From Dipteris shenzhenensis (lineage: Eukaryota; Polypodiophyta; Polypodiopsida; Gleicheniales): DNA of 64,000 bases. A program made the position numbers and the translations under genes. Position 1 is the stretch's first letter, and every line of letters begins with the position of its first letter. The notes under the pieces were generated by a model that saw nothing but the letters and a program-made list of their open reading frames with translations, did not search any database and was not told the origin of the DNA. The stretch is taken from NCBI GenBank assembly GCA_047967505.1, contig CM106541.1; one strand, written 5' to 3'. Positions 53,272-64,000 of this stretch are shown piece by piece.

Positions 53272-54638
53272 CATATGAGAGCCGAAAATTTAAACCAGCG
53301 GAATGCAATTATAGTACATATGATAAAGAATTAACCACTATTGTGCATGCCTTATGAATGTGGAAACATTATTTGATGGGAGCTAAGTTTCTTATCAAAA
53401 CCGATCAGCAAAGTATCAAGCATTTGTTGACTCAGCCACTAATATCCAATAGGCATATCAAGTGGTCATCATTTATACAGAGTTTTCAACCCATGATTCA
53501 GTATCAACTTGGAGAAGAAAATGTAGTTGTTGATGCTCTTAGCAGAAATCCAAGTATTAATCACATTACTACTGTAGAGACCCAGCCTTTCGAAGGCATG
53601 AAGAATTCTTATCAAGGGGATCCAAACTTTTTCAATATATGGAACAAATTAGAGAATAATAATTGGAATCCTATGTTGGACTATTCACGCAATGATGGAT
53701 ACCTCTTTTATCAAAAGAAATTATGCATCACTCAACCCTTTAGACAAACTATAATGGAGGAAATGCACCAACCACCATATATGGGACATAAGGGAGTGAC
53801 TGCCACTTTACAAGTGATAGCGAGGGAATTTCACTGGCCTACTATAAGAAAAGATGTGGCTAAGTTTGTAGCCAAATGCATCACTTGCCATAAGATCAAG
53901 AGTTACAAAGGAAAGACCCCAGGATTGCTAATGCCTTTGCCTATTCCTACGCAACCTTGGGAACAAATATCTATGGATTTCATAACACGTTTTCCTACTA
54001 CAGTGAATCAAAATGATATGGTCTGGATGATAGTAGATCGCTTTAGTAAGCAAGCTTATTTCATCCCACACAAGAAGACTTTAACAGCTCAGCAAGCTGC
54101 ACATTTATTCATCAAGCATATCTTTGTTCATCATGGCTTGCCTAAGATTATAGTGTCTGATCAAGATTCGAAGTTTTGCAATAATTTCTGGACTGCATTA
54201 TTTCATAATCTAGGCACTAAGTTAGATTTCTCATCAGCTTTTCATACAGAATCGAATGGACAAACGGAAGTTACAAATAGTACTTTTCTGGATATGATAA
54301 GAGCTTATGTGGGAAGTCAAGCAAAGACTTGGTACAAATATCTTCATCTCTTACAGTTTGCTTATAATAATACTCCTCATTCTGCAACTGAAAGAGCACC
54401 CTTTGAGATTATCTATGGGAAGGTTTTACCTATTCCTATCACACGATTGACCCATAGCATGGAGGCAGCAAATGCATTTACCCATGACTATCAAAATATT
54501 CTCAAAGAGGTTCGAGACGCCATTGCAATCGTGCAAGAGAAGTACACAAAACAAGCTAATAAGAAATGGAAACACATTCTTTTTAAAGAAGGTGATTATG
54601 TACTTCTTCGAATTGAGAAGAAGATTGAAGAGTGTTGA
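53272..54638 (+). pseudogene. Element E RNase H end and integrase
   Basis: After a broken stretch 53272-53357, a 426-codon ORF has KTDQQSIKHLLTQ and ENVVVDALSRN (RNase H end), the integrase zinc finger H-H-C-C (HQPPYMGHKGV ... CITCHKIKS), and the D-D-E core (MDFITRFPTT; IVSDQDSKFCNNFW; SAFHTESNGQTEVTN). All catalytic residues are present. A frameshift near 54630 breaks the link to the C-terminal domain. Confidence 0.93.
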
Positions 54639-55023
54639 GAAATGGCCATTAATGAAGATGTCCCCTCGTTTTTATGGACCATTCAAGGTGATTCAGAAAA
54701 TCAATGATCTAGCTTATAAGCTTGAATTACCTGATAATTGGAAAATAGATAATGCTTTTCATATCAGCCTCTTAAAGCCCTTCAAAGGACCTTTACCTAT
54801 TCATCCTGTTTATGAAGAGGCTCCATTGATTGTTGTAGAAGAAATTCTAGAACCCGAATGCATTATTGATCATCAACAAACCTCGACCCAAAAAGGAAAT
54901 GTCTATATTAAATACTTGCTCAAATTTAAGAATCATCCGAGAGATGATGCTCAATGGATGCCTAAGCAGTTCTTTCGAACTTTTCCAGACCTCGTTAGTT
55001 CCTATAATCAAACATGCAACTGA
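54620..55023 (+). pseudogene. Element E integrase C-terminus with chromodomain
   Basis: Shifted frame (54472-55023). The GPY/F-type block RFYGPFKVIQKINDLAYKL and FHISLLKPFKG lead into a chromodomain: EILEPECIIDHQQ ... YLLKFKNHPRDDAQWMPKQF. Chromodomains at this position define chromovirus gypsy elements and can steer integration towards marked chromatin. Clade is not assigned. Confidence 0.88.
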
Positions 55024-55050
55024 GGTCAGTTGCAATCCAAGCAAGAGGGA

Positions 55051-55774
55051 TGTTACGAAAATTATATTTCTGGTATATCTTGCTTTGGACTTTATTATTT
55101 TAGTCAAGTGTGACTATGGCAAAGTACCCCATAGGAGCGCACCGGACGTGGCGGGGGTCCTAGTGGATATTTTGTGTGGTTAGTTGGGGACACCTGACTA
55201 GCTTGTGTTTGGCCATGCTAGATGGTCCATATTGTGGGTGATTCCATGTTAATACAGATGTCGCTAGTGTTATTGGTGTTGTGCTTGATTATTGTGCTTT
55301 GAGTGCGGTTATGTTGGGATCGATTGATTCGGTGATTCGTTCAATCGATTGTTAATAACTAATGTAATTGGCGACTTGAGTACAGGTGATGGAACTCATA
55401 GTGAGGATTGGAGTTAGTGCAAGGTTATCGATCCAAGTGTCGGCACAGCGCATTATATATGGCCATGAGCCAATTTTGTATTTGCTTTATTATTGCAAAG
55501 TTTGAGCATTATATTTTGTAGTGGACGTAATTCATTTTTGGGCCCTAAGATGGCTATGTAAAGCAAATCCCTCATTTTGGAAGAGAGGGATAATTTTGGC
55601 TCCTTGGTGCTTTTATGAAATATCATAAATACTCTAGAAGAGGAAGCGTGAGCCACTCATCTAGGGGGGGAGATTGTACCCAGTCTGTTGTCGTTTTCGT
55701 GGTGTGATTGTGCTTTTCTTCTCTAATTGATTAAGTGGTGAGTTTGTGTTACAGATAATTACCTTTTGGCTTCA
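55051..55774 (+). repeat. 3' LTR of element E
   Basis: 724 bp, with a polypurine tract agcaagaggga at 55040-55050. It contains a 31-bp stretch (about 55619-55649, aaatatcataaatactctag...) that the 5' LTR lacks. Confidence 0.9.
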
Positions 55775-55780
55775 AGGGCA

Positions 55781-56365
55781 AACATAAATTTTATGGTGTC
55801 TCATAGAAAGCCTTGATCACACTTGAGTAGATGGAGGTCTAGAAAAACTTGACCTTGAGTTGAGGACTAATATCTTGTTGGCTAAGTGGCTACCAAACAT
55901 GATACGGTCCGAGGATGCTCCAAAGGCAAGGGATAAATCAATGGGTATATGTAAGTTTACAAAAGGGTAATTTTGCACATTCATAAAAATAGGTATGATA
56001 AGAAGCTTGGAAGATAGGGTGTGGGTGTTTAAAGTGAAAGAGCCACTTAGCCTTCACTAAACTGAACAAAGGTTTCTAGTGAGAATGAGCATTTGATAAT
56101 TAATGGAAACCATTCCCTCTAGCTGGTTTGAATAATTTTGGGATGCCAAGATGACTAAAACTAGTTGCAAGGCAATGAGATTTGCTGCTACAGATGTAAT
56201 GGTGGTGATCATGAGCACGCCTCAAAAGGTCGAAACATGTGGCCAAACAAGTGTAATTCTATGGAAGTCAAGTCAATAGAAATTGGGTACGAGGGCTTAT
56301 TTATACGAACTTAAGGTTCGAGGGGGTCTCTAGAAACATGGTGGAAGGAAGAATAGTCTAGTTGA
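55781..56365. other. Continuation of the decayed sequence right of E
   Basis: Joined to 43239 it restores an older sequence. A plus-strand frame at about 55820-55930 reads GGLEKLDLELRTNILLAKWL, like the C-terminal block of plant LINE ORF2 proteins, among many stops. It is a fragment only. Confidence 0.4.
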
Positions 56366-56584
56366 GTTTCTTTCTTTCTTTCTTTTTCCAACCATCCATT
56401 TCCGGATCTCATAGCTCATCGCCTATAGAAAGTCCAAAACAAGAGCTAGCGACCATGCTGGTGGTTTATATGCCTAACGAATACCCCTCATGGAAAAGGT
56501 GTAGAAAACTCGTGCCAGCCATGTCTGGCAAAATCATTCCCACCTCTCGACAGTTGCTCTCGAACCTAGAGTACCATGCTCCCA

Positions 56585-58536
56585 AATGGTGCACAATGTG
56601 AAGATAGTATCCTACCAGATGGCTACTAGAGTAGTCGTCAGACGGATCGATTGGCCCCCCATCACCCTGTTGCATGTGGCCACCCATACATTCGAGGCAG
56701 TGATGCTAGAGATGGTCTCCCAAACACCATCCTCCGGGAGAGCTGGTGGGCGTGAGCTGGTGGGCTGTACTGCATCATCGATCTTAATTCGAAAAAGGTG
56801 TTGTCCATGTATCCTGTAAGTCAGCATGACAGGGTCAATCGCACCTCCCGCCGTGAGCTAGGCCACCATCCCCCACGTGAAATCCATGCTCGTCCTTTGC
56901 ATGCTAGCAACAATTCTAAGGGCCACCAACTAAATCCATTGTGCAGCGAGGCAGCCCCAAAGATAGTGCAGGATGGTCTCCCAAACTCCATCCCCACAAC
57001 TAGTGCATCTACCATCAATCTGCATCTGCTCTAGCCAAGGGCCGATGGGCAGACCCCCATGCACCAACGGCCAGAAGAAGTAAGAATCTTCTGCGGTCAC
57101 AAACTTGTCTAGAGGCGGGGCCAAAATCGGTCTATGACCTCTCTCAAGACATCCTGCTCTAGCCAATGGCGCTCCCTCGAAGGGGACCATGCTGATGCCT
57201 CCAGCTATAGAGACGATGGAGACCTCCTCTATCTGGTTCACGAGTGCCCTATGTGGGCGGGCCAAAAACACTCCCCTGGGTCCCACTAAAAGTCACATAA
57301 GGGTCTGCCCTCCCAAATCCAAAGGCACCAAATCGCTCCCTCTAAGGTCGATAAAATGATGGAGGGATCGATGTACCAAGTCCTACCCAAGCAACCCACA
57401 ATCCTGACCCTCTGCCACTCCAGGTCCTCTAGGTCCACCTTTGTCTCCACCTCCCCATCTCCAACTTGTCCTGCAATGAGCCTCCCGATCCCACCCAATA
57501 GAAACGAGACTGGGGGGAACCAAGAGACTCCCGTAAAAAGTGGATCCGGATTGGTACCCCTATCTGTGAGAATGGTCCTGACCAGCAATGGGAGGTCTAA
57601 GGGCTCCATAGTCCCCCACACCAGGAGTCTGGGATCGCCTCCTCAATGTCCTGCATCTTGATACCTGCTCCTTGGAGGTAGGAGAGGGCCTATCTACGCG
57701 CCTTTGTCTCTCTAGGAAGTCGTCTCCATGTCCCAAAGGATCTGGCTGGTCCCCTATCCCACTGCGCCCAACCAATATGAGTTCGTTGCCCCAGCATGCA
57801 CCCCTCTAGGTCTCTGACATCTGGGTGCCAGATGAGAGGATGCCTCTCAAACTCTTCTCTAGAAGACGGCCTAGCATGTATGAGTTCTCTTGCCAATCTC
57901 TGGCACCCTCTGTAGAGATTCCACATCAACGGAGAGCCCCTCCCTGTCAGTGGAGCCTCGGAGAAGATCTACCTATAGGACTGTTGCCACTGTCCCCCAA
58001 TGCAAGTCGTGTTCCCAAGAAGCCCCCGCTAGAGTAGGATCTTCCAGTAGGATCTTCCAGCGTTCCACACTTGAAGTAAGGCCTCTCACAACCAGCTTGC
58101 CCAAGAAGGCTCTACTCTACATCTCTGGGTCAATAATGCCAAGTCCCCCCTACGTCTGTGGCAAGATCACTGCCAGCCAGGCCACCCTAGCTTTAGTGTT
58201 GCATGTGCCATCCGATCCCGACTAGTAGAGGAAGTTCCATACTAGTCGTTGTAGCTGGCCCATGTAGCCCCGATGAAAACACCAACACAAGGCGATGTAC
58301 TAGGCTGTGGCTAAGAGTACCTAGTTCACCACTAGTGCACGATCCGCAAACGAGATTTTGGCAGAGCTCCAATATAAGAACTTGCTCCTGACACTCTCTA
58401 GGACCGTGCTGAGATGTTGCTCTACCGAAATGTTAATGCCTACCAGGCAGCCTAGGTAACGTGCCGTCTCGCCTCCTGGGATCCAACAAAAGCCAAAATC
58501 ACCTCCCCAATCTCGAACCTCTTGGATGTACTCCAA
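56585..58536 (-). pseudogene. LINE ORF2 C-terminal part
   Basis: Frames at 58321-58536 (GGETARYLGCLVGINISVEQ), 57690-57929, 57286-57621 and 56930-57286 follow one another on the minus strand. The last holds CTSCGDGVWETILHYLWGC, matching the C-x2-C...H...C pattern of the zf-RVT domain of plant LINE and RT-derived proteins. Frames change about every 300 bp, so it is long dead. Confidence 0.75.
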
Positions 58537-58637
58537 GTCTGTGAAGAATTCAACATATTTTATCCAATTTATGTGAGCTCTGGAAGCCTCGATAAATGGC
58601 TAAGGCCCCTCTGACCCTCTCCAGGCTGGGCATAGAG

Positions 58638-59412
58638 CCATCCACATAGAGCGTTGTGTCATCTACGAACTCAGAGTCAAGGAGCTCCTCCTCCTGTTTG
58701 AATAGAAGCTACATCCCTATAATACAAAGAGTGTGGGAGTGCGGGAAGTAACCTAAGACCTCTGCCACGAAAAGGAAAAGATAAGGGGCTAGTAGACAGC
58801 CCTCCCTCACTGAGCGAGAGAGGGAAGGCCTCGCCTGTGTGGCCCCCAATAATCATCTGGCTGGGAGCTGCCCGCATAGAGAGCTGATACCCCTCTGATC
58901 CATCTGTTTGAGAAACCGAGCCTCTGCATGGTCCCCTCGAAGAAGGACCACTCCACCCTGTCATATGCCTTCTTGAAATCGAGAAGAAGAATGGCGAGCG
59001 GTTGCTTCTCCTCCCTGGCCCAGTCCACTGCCTCCTAGAAAGTGATGATGTTATCCCGAATGCTAGGCTCCTGGACAAAACCGGTATGTGTCTCATGAAT
59101 GATATCTGGAAGGTGGGATCTCAGACGTAGACTCAAGACCTTAGACAAGATCTTGTAAGTGGTGTCCGAAAGGGTAATCAACCTCCACTCTCGAACGTCT
59201 AACCTATCGCCCCCCTTCCGAAGCAAGCATATCCAACCTCTGCTCAAGGAGTGTGGGAGTGGTCTTGAGTTGAAGATCTCATGGCAGGCTGGTCTCAAAG
59301 GGGTATAGATATGCTCCCAGAAGCATCGAAAAAAGGTCGGGGTTAGGCAAATTTTGCAAGGGCACTTCTGGGTTGGAAGGGCGTGAAGGGCCTCCCAAAA
59401 CTCCTCATCCAT
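58638..59412 (-). pseudogene. LINE reverse transcriptase core
   Basis: 59035-59412 contains LLRKGGDRLDVREWRLITLS and LPDIIHETHTGFVQEPSIRD. TAG at about 59035 precedes EAVDWAREEKQPLAILLLDF and KKAYDRVEWSFFEGTMQRLG (58807-59028). The catalytic FVDDTTLYVDGS lies near 58630-58665. These are the fingers and palm motifs of L1-type RT. The catalytic Asp pair is kept although frames are broken. Confidence 0.88.
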
Positions 59413-59746
59413 GAAAGGAGCCTCTAACCATCTATCAAGGCCCTCCGAAACTACTGGGGGGACATGCTCCTAAACTACCTCTAGCCAGAATGGTGGTGGG
59501 TGATACCTCCTCTGACTGAAAAAGCTGGCTGTAGAAGGCTGCAATCAACTCAAGGATCTCTTGTAGGTCCATGCGCATGTGTCTTAGTGGGTCTCAAGGC
59601 CGCTGAAGCTAGGGGCCGTGGTCCGATGTCCTGAAAGAACTGTCGGGTCAGCCTATCTCCCTGTTGGACCCACTTGGCCCGAGAAGAATGGTATGAGAAC
59701 TCTGCTCTACAAACATCCAAATCCTATAGCTCCAAGTGTGCACACT

Positions 59747-60815
59747 CTAGGCAATCCCTAAGCCACTAGGATCCCAGATCCTGCTCCTTGAGTCTCTCAA
59801 TAGATGCAAGGTCTTTGCGAAGCGCTCTCTCCCACTCCTGAAGGGCCACTCTCCATCTGAGGGCCTGACTCTGGAGCTCTCGACTGCTACGCTAAATCCT
59901 CTCATCCACCCAAGCCACCCAACCCTCCTCAAGTTTGCTCTCGGGCTGTCTCTAGAGATCTACTATCAAGTGTTGAACGTCTGCCTCTTGCAAGAGAACA
60001 TATGAAATACGAACCCCTTTTTGTGGGAGTCCACGACGGGGCTCCCTAAGTGCAGAACCACTAGAGAATGGTCGGGCATAGTGGTGCTTGCTAAAATTCC
60101 AGTGGAACCACCACCGCGGACTAGAGCCCAATCCCCAATATAGAATCTATCCAAACGCTCCAGTAATCCACCCTACCTCCATTGGTCGAAGGAGAAGCGT
60201 AGGCTGCCCGGGGTCCTAGAAAACTCAGGCTCTCACCAAGGGTCCCTGCCATGGATCGCAAAGATGAACGGCTCCCAAGTACTCCTCTCTCCTACTGGCA
60301 TCTTTGCAAAAGAGGCTCCTCCCTACTTATCCTCCACGAACTCAAGATTATTGAAGTCCCCTCCAACAATCCATGAGTCCACCTCTGGGAGGCAATCCAT
60401 GAGCTGTTGCCAAAAAGTTGGGTAGTGTTGTCTACAAGCGGGTACGTACACGCTCAAGACTCCAATATGAGCATCTCCTACTTGAAGACCCATTCACACT
60501 ATGCGGCTTGGAATGAGCTCACCCTGCACAAAACTGTTTGGGGCTACTCCCTCGAATGTTAAGATGCAAACCCCTCTGCTCCTGCCAACTGCTGGGGACC
60601 AAACCTCTAGGCCCCTCCCAAGGAGAAGACAGTGATGGCGTGTGATGTCAGCTACTACGAAAAACAGGTATTCATGCATCAAGAGAAAGTCAACGGGTCC
60701 ACCTACTAGAGCCCACTGCAGTTCCTGACGGAGAAGCAGGTACTACAGCTCATTGCGCACACGGTCATGAAGGCCATGCACATTCTAGCTCACCACAGTC
60801 AAACTCATGGGGAAG
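59747..60815 (-). pseudogene. LINE APE endonuclease
   Basis: Near 60815 the frame reads MSLTVVS-stop-NVHGLHDRV, where the APE family has Trp before Asn, so TAG replaces TGG. Then ILTFEGVA (60494-60682), IVGGDFNNLEF (about 60360; GDFN motif), LDRFYIGDWALV and PDHSLVVLHL (59966-60154; the DR-Y and S/P-DH motifs). These residues bind metal and cut target DNA in intact elements. Confidence 0.82.
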
Positions 60816-61990
60816 GGGCGGCAGTGAACAAGGCTCACCTGTGCATGGGAGCTTGCTCTAAGAAACCTGACTTCATCGACTTTGCCGGAGGTTTGGAGGG
60901 AGTGTAATCTGTGTCCATGCACTAACGGACCAGAGTCGCCACTAGCTTGATCCCTACCCTACGTGCCCACTAATGCATGAAGGAGACATCTACGCCGAAG
61001 AGTTCAATGCACTGTTAAAGGTCCAATAGTGAGGCTGTGAGAGAATCGTCTCCGCTGGTCAGGTGAATCACTACTACAACCAAGCCTAACCCTAGCTTCG
61101 CTGCAGAGAAGCTAAGTTGGAAGTACTCAGAACCTCCATGAGGGAGCCAAAGATCCATGCCCTAAGGTCCCATACACTCATCCATCATCTGGTATATCTA
61201 GTGCTCCATCATCGCATCAAAGAGCTCTGGTGTCCACTTCACCCCTGTGGAGGCAAAATGGAGGATCCGAACTGGGTGGATGCACGATCCTACCACACTG
61301 ATGCCCCCTTTAGGGGCTACAAGACTAGAATGGCCAACTCCAAGGGCATGGGGTAAGAATCCTGAATCTCCAAATAGTTCCAAGGTCTCAATCGCCAGAA
61401 CTCACACGACAGTGGCCTCCTAGCACACATGCGAAGGCCCGTGAACTCATCAACATGGCCCCACTCCCCGAAACTGTGGGAAGAGGAAGTTGAGTCCTGG
61501 CTGCCTAGAGCATTGACCTACTGCAAAGGAGAGGTCAACGGGGGAGCCTTTGCCTTGCCCATATGCGTGGAAGCGAAGTCAGTTGTTACACTTGGCGAGG
61601 TGCTCAAGGAAGAGGCTGCAACTAACGGAGGGGAATTAGAGGGGGATGGAGTGGAAGGGCAAGTAGTGAGGGTAATCACCTGGTAAGGAGTAGGTAGAGG
61701 CAGCACAGGAGGGGGAGGCACGGGAGGGGGCTACGAAGAGGAGGCTGTCGGGTCCACAGGAGGGCAGAAGAAGGTTGTGTGGAGTCTGCTACTCTCCTCT
61801 GGGAAGGGTGCTATAGTGGAGGCGCCTATGTCCTCTAAGGTTCCTCCTCCAAGCTCCAGGGGGCAAGCTCGAAGGGGGGTAGGCCCAAGAGGCTATGGGC
61901 ACTGGTGCTCTGGGAGTATCTGGAGCCGGCTCTGGCTACAGCGGGGGGTTCTACAGTGGACGAGAAGTCTCTCCTCAGAAGGGGCCTGAG
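60816..61990 (-). pseudogene. Probable LINE ORF1 region
   Basis: Upstream of the endonuclease on the same strand. Coding-like frames: 61198-61383 (LFGDSGFLPHALGVGHSSLV; GVKWTPELFDAMMEH), a continuing stretch to about 60900 with PHGGSEYFQLSFSAAKLGLG, and a Pro/Ser/Thr-rich frame 61518-61721. Position fits ORF1. No zinc knuckle or RNA-binding motif is recognised, so identity is inferred from context. Confidence 0.4.
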
Positions 61991-62035
61991 GGATGTCCTG
62001 AGGTCATTGTCTCCCTCTCCGGATCATGTGATACA

Positions 62036-62268
62036 TGTGACAAAATATGAAGAGGGGAGAGGATAAGAGTGGAGATGAGGAGAGAGGGCACAACTAGAGA
62101 GCACACCACAAATTACTAACTGTACACTATATTTAGTTGAAAATGTAGAATATATACAAACCCATTTAGGGTTAGGGTTAGGGCATCTAGCCCTTTCCTT
62201 TATAGCACTCTATAAGTGTTAGTGCTATGCACATGTAATCACATGATGTTGAGCATGGTCTCTCAACA
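62036..62268 (-). repeat. 3' LTR of element G
   Basis: About 233 bp, on the minus strand tgttgagagacc... to ...ttttgtcaca. Contains ctataaagg at about 62197-62205 on the minus strand, a TATA-like box, and a short tttagggttagggttaggg string at 62165-62183. The outer border is inferred from TG...CA only. Confidence 0.75.
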
Positions 62269-62383
62269 CCTTCCCTCAAGATCAACATCATGAAGTAGGC
62301 CTTCCCTCAAGATGATGATTCTTGGGAATCGAAGAAGGACTGAACATTACATTCCATCACATCCCTTTAATGGGAATGTCCTT

Positions 62384-63000
62384 CCTCTACGTCAAACCAA
62401 GAGCTTGACGGTGTTTCTCAAAAAGCTCTTTCTCGAGTGGTTTGGTAAAGATGTCTACAACATTCTCTTTGCTATCACAATGCTGCAATGTGATGTCACC
62501 AAGTAACACTCTCCCTCTAATGAAGTGCTCTCTGACATCAATGTGCTTTGTTTTGGAGTGATATACTGGATTCTTGGCCAATGCTTAAGCCAATTGATTA
62601 TCACAGTATATTGTTGTTGGCTTTGATTCATCAAAGTAATCTGTTAGTGAGACAATAGTCTTCTGAGCCATCTAACCTCACATGCAGCTATAGTGAGTGC
62701 TGTCTGAATCTTTGAATACTGTCATCTGGATTGTACTTCACTTTGTATACCCATTTGTTGCTATGGCCTTCTTTCCTAGTGGAAGGTCACATAATTTCCA
62801 AGTATTATTCTTGTACAAAGCATCCATTTCTTCATTCATAGCAGTTTGCCATTCTCGTTTGTCTACTACATCCTCGAAGTACACTGGCTCTTCTATAGCC
62901 ATGATGGTAGTCACCATCTGAGTTGCTATGGCTCTGCTTAGGGTGTTTCTGGCAATTCTTGCTCTTCTTCATCAACCTTTTCTATAGATGATTGTGAAAT
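62384..63000 (-). pseudogene. Element G RT start fused to RNase H end
   Basis: 62384-62581 has AKNPVYHSKTKHIDVREHF and VVDIFTKPLEKELFEKHRQA (RNase H end). Just upstream a frame reads ALTIAACEVRWLRRL (RNase H middle). From about 62710 to 62880 the code is the RT start (KMDALYKNNTWKLCDLPLG-like, then a Tyr-Thr-Lys block). Everything between, including YVDD and the RNase H start, is absent. The junction is near 62700. Confidence 0.82.
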
Positions 63001-63015
63001 CGATGCGTCTATCTC

Positions 63016-63990
63016 CTATGTGTTTGAGGTTTTCCATTCTGATTCCTCATCAAAGATTACATCTCTGGAGATAATGACCTTTCGATTGATGGGATCATAC
63101 AACTTGTATGCTTTGCTTTCTTTACTATAGCCAACCATGCATTTGCGTGACTTCGCATCCAATTTCCTACGATGGTCGTCATGTATGTGGGCATATGCTT
63201 TGTAACCAAATATGCGGAGATGCCCAATGCGTGGCTTATGTCCAGTGAATGCATCATAAGGTGTCATACCCTGAATCAGTTCGGTAGAAAGTCGATTAAG
63301 CAAGTAGTTTGCAGTGGCTATTTCTTCTACCCAATATTGATTTGGAAGATGCTTCTCACTAAGCATTACTTTAGCACTGTCTCCTAAAGTACCATTCTTC
63401 CTTTCAGCTCTTGCATTCTACTGAGGAGTAACAAGTGAATTGTCTTCCAATGCCGCGACTTCTGCAAAAGTTCATGAATGCTGAAGACATGTATTCACCT
63501 CCTTTGTCTGATCTCACGACTTTGATCTTTCTGCCTGTCTGGTTTTCTACCATGGCTTTGAATTCTTGAAATTTGGAAAACATTTCAGATTTCTCTTTCA
63601 GAAAGTAGACCCAACAATATCTGCTGTAGTCATCGATGAAAGTCAAGTAGTAAAGTGAACCATTGATGCTACGGGTCTGGGCATAACCCCATAAATCTAT
63701 ATGTATCAAATCAAGGATATGTCTTGCTCAAGAGGTGCTTCTTCCGAAGTTGGTTTGCGTTTGTTTGCCGAAGGAGCATGCTTTGCAAACTTTTCCAAGA
63801 AACTATAGTTTAGGAATCCCAATTGCCATATTCTCATGCCTGAGATCTAACATGCTCTTGAAATTGACATGTCCATATCTCTTGTGCCATTTTGCGGATA
63901 GTGGCATTTGCTGCGGTTGAGCTGACATGGCATGCAAATCTGGTACTATAGCTAGCATTATGTACAAGCCTCCTTCCTTGACTCCTTTTC
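63016..63990 (-). pseudogene. Element G pre-integrase and integrase
   Basis: Near 63900-63760: WHKRYGHVNFKS and VCKACSFGKQ (H-H-C-C). 63404-63709: IHIDLWGYAQTRSING, LTFIDDYSRYCWVYFLKEKS and VVRSDKGGEYMSSAFMNFC. The Glu block (about 63400-63425) is broken by a stop. 63016-63366: the integrase C-terminal part (WVEEIATANYLLNRLST; LRIFGYKAYAHIHDDHRRKL; ISRDVIFDEESEW). Confidence 0.9.
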
Positions 63991-64000
63991 CTACTAGCTG

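Larger units (their letters stand above)
43245..55774 (+). mobile_element. Element E: Ty3/gypsy chromovirus, split by copia D
   Basis: LTRs 43245-43937 and 55051-55774, target duplication gggca (possibly agggca) at 43240-43244 and 55776-55780, and a primer site at 43939-43950. Order gag, protease, RT, RNase H, integrase, chromodomain: integrase after RT, as in gypsy. Copia D (46799-52257) sits between protease and RT. The LTRs differ at about 39 of 693 positions (5.6%) plus a 31-bp segment present only in the 3' LTR. The frames are broken in several places. Confidence 0.93.
56366..61990 (-). mobile_element. L1-type LINE (decayed)
   Basis: Minus-strand order: probable ORF1 region (60820-61990), APE-type endonuclease (about 59960-60815), reverse transcriptase (about 58640-59412), and a C-terminal zf-RVT-like zinc block (about 56945-57010). 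No LTRs. The 3' end may be the gaaa-rich run at 56366-56386 (plus-strand ctttctttctttc). Stops and frameshifts occur throughout. I could not identify target duplications, so both ends are approximate. Confidence 0.8.
62036..64000 (-). mobile_element. Element G: Ty1/copia, 3' part, with internal deletion
   Basis: A 3' LTR (62036-62268), a polypurine tract (complement ccttccctcaag at 62269-62280, doubled at 62302), then on the minus strand RNase H end, RT start, integrase and pre-integrase. The RT core is missing. The element runs off the window, so its 5' LTR and target duplication are not seen. It is a family distinct from A-D. Confidence 0.9.

Noticed and set aside
56798-57661. Plus-strand ORFs opposite the LINE
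   Set aside because: They are antisense to recognisable LINE ORF2 segments and lack motifs.
62160-62190. Telomere-like ttagggttaggg string
   Set aside because: Only about three units, inside the LTR of G; too short and not the plant tttaggg repeat throughout.
1-64000. tRNA, rRNA, CRISPR or bacterial-type operon signals
   Set aside because: None found by eye; the recurring tggtatcagagc strings are retroelement primer sites, not tRNA genes.

Overview
The window looks like nuclear DNA from a land plant with a large, repeat-choked genome. The evidence is Ty1/copia and chromovirus Ty3/gypsy retrotransposons primed by initiator tRNA-Met, an L1-type LINE, a decayed CACTA-like gene, long AT-rich spacers, and a single plant-type FAD oxidase gene. 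I cannot name the species. A gymnosperm, fern or other large-genome plant would all fit.

Layout. 1-1959: two diverged copies of an unrecognised ~150-residue gene, head to head, with tandem repeats between them. 1960-4780: spacer with microsatellites. 4781-18488: a 13.7-kb stack. A minus-strand copia (A, 5-bp TSD ttgtt) carries an inverted-repeat element (H, 9529-12069) with a short gag-only LTR element inside it. At the H/A boundary sits a second copia of the same family (B, 12073-17545, TSD aaaat, LTRs with no substitutions). 18494-25680: tandem repeats, a minus-strand multi-exon CACTA-like pseudogene, 1.5 kb of polypurine DNA with palindromes, and AT-rich spacer. 25791-31589: copia C (TSD atgga). 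34458-36559: non-autonomous LTR element F (TSD gctag). 36560-39800: spacer and minisatellites. 40130-41404 (minus): the only intact cellular gene found, a sarcosine/pipecolate-oxidase-like flavoenzyme. 43245-55774: chromodomain gypsy E (TSD gggca), split by copia D (46799-52257, TSD ggatt). 56366-61990: minus-strand LINE. 62036-64000: 3' part of copia G, which has lost its reverse transcriptase core and runs off the window.

LTR divergence counted by eye: B 0 substitutions plus a 6-bp indel; C 3/169; A 11/352; F 10/281; E about 39/693; D about 53/690. Nesting gives the order array < A < H/B and E < D. Every pol gene is broken, very often by TAG where related copies have Gln or Trp. The elements are therefore probably silent or moved by proteins from elsewhere. 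The strongest leads are a ~70-bp hairpin module shared by the C leader and the reverse transcriptase gene of A, the unknown paralogous gene pair, the H foldback stack, and the shared TAG decay pattern. All alignments here were made by eye.
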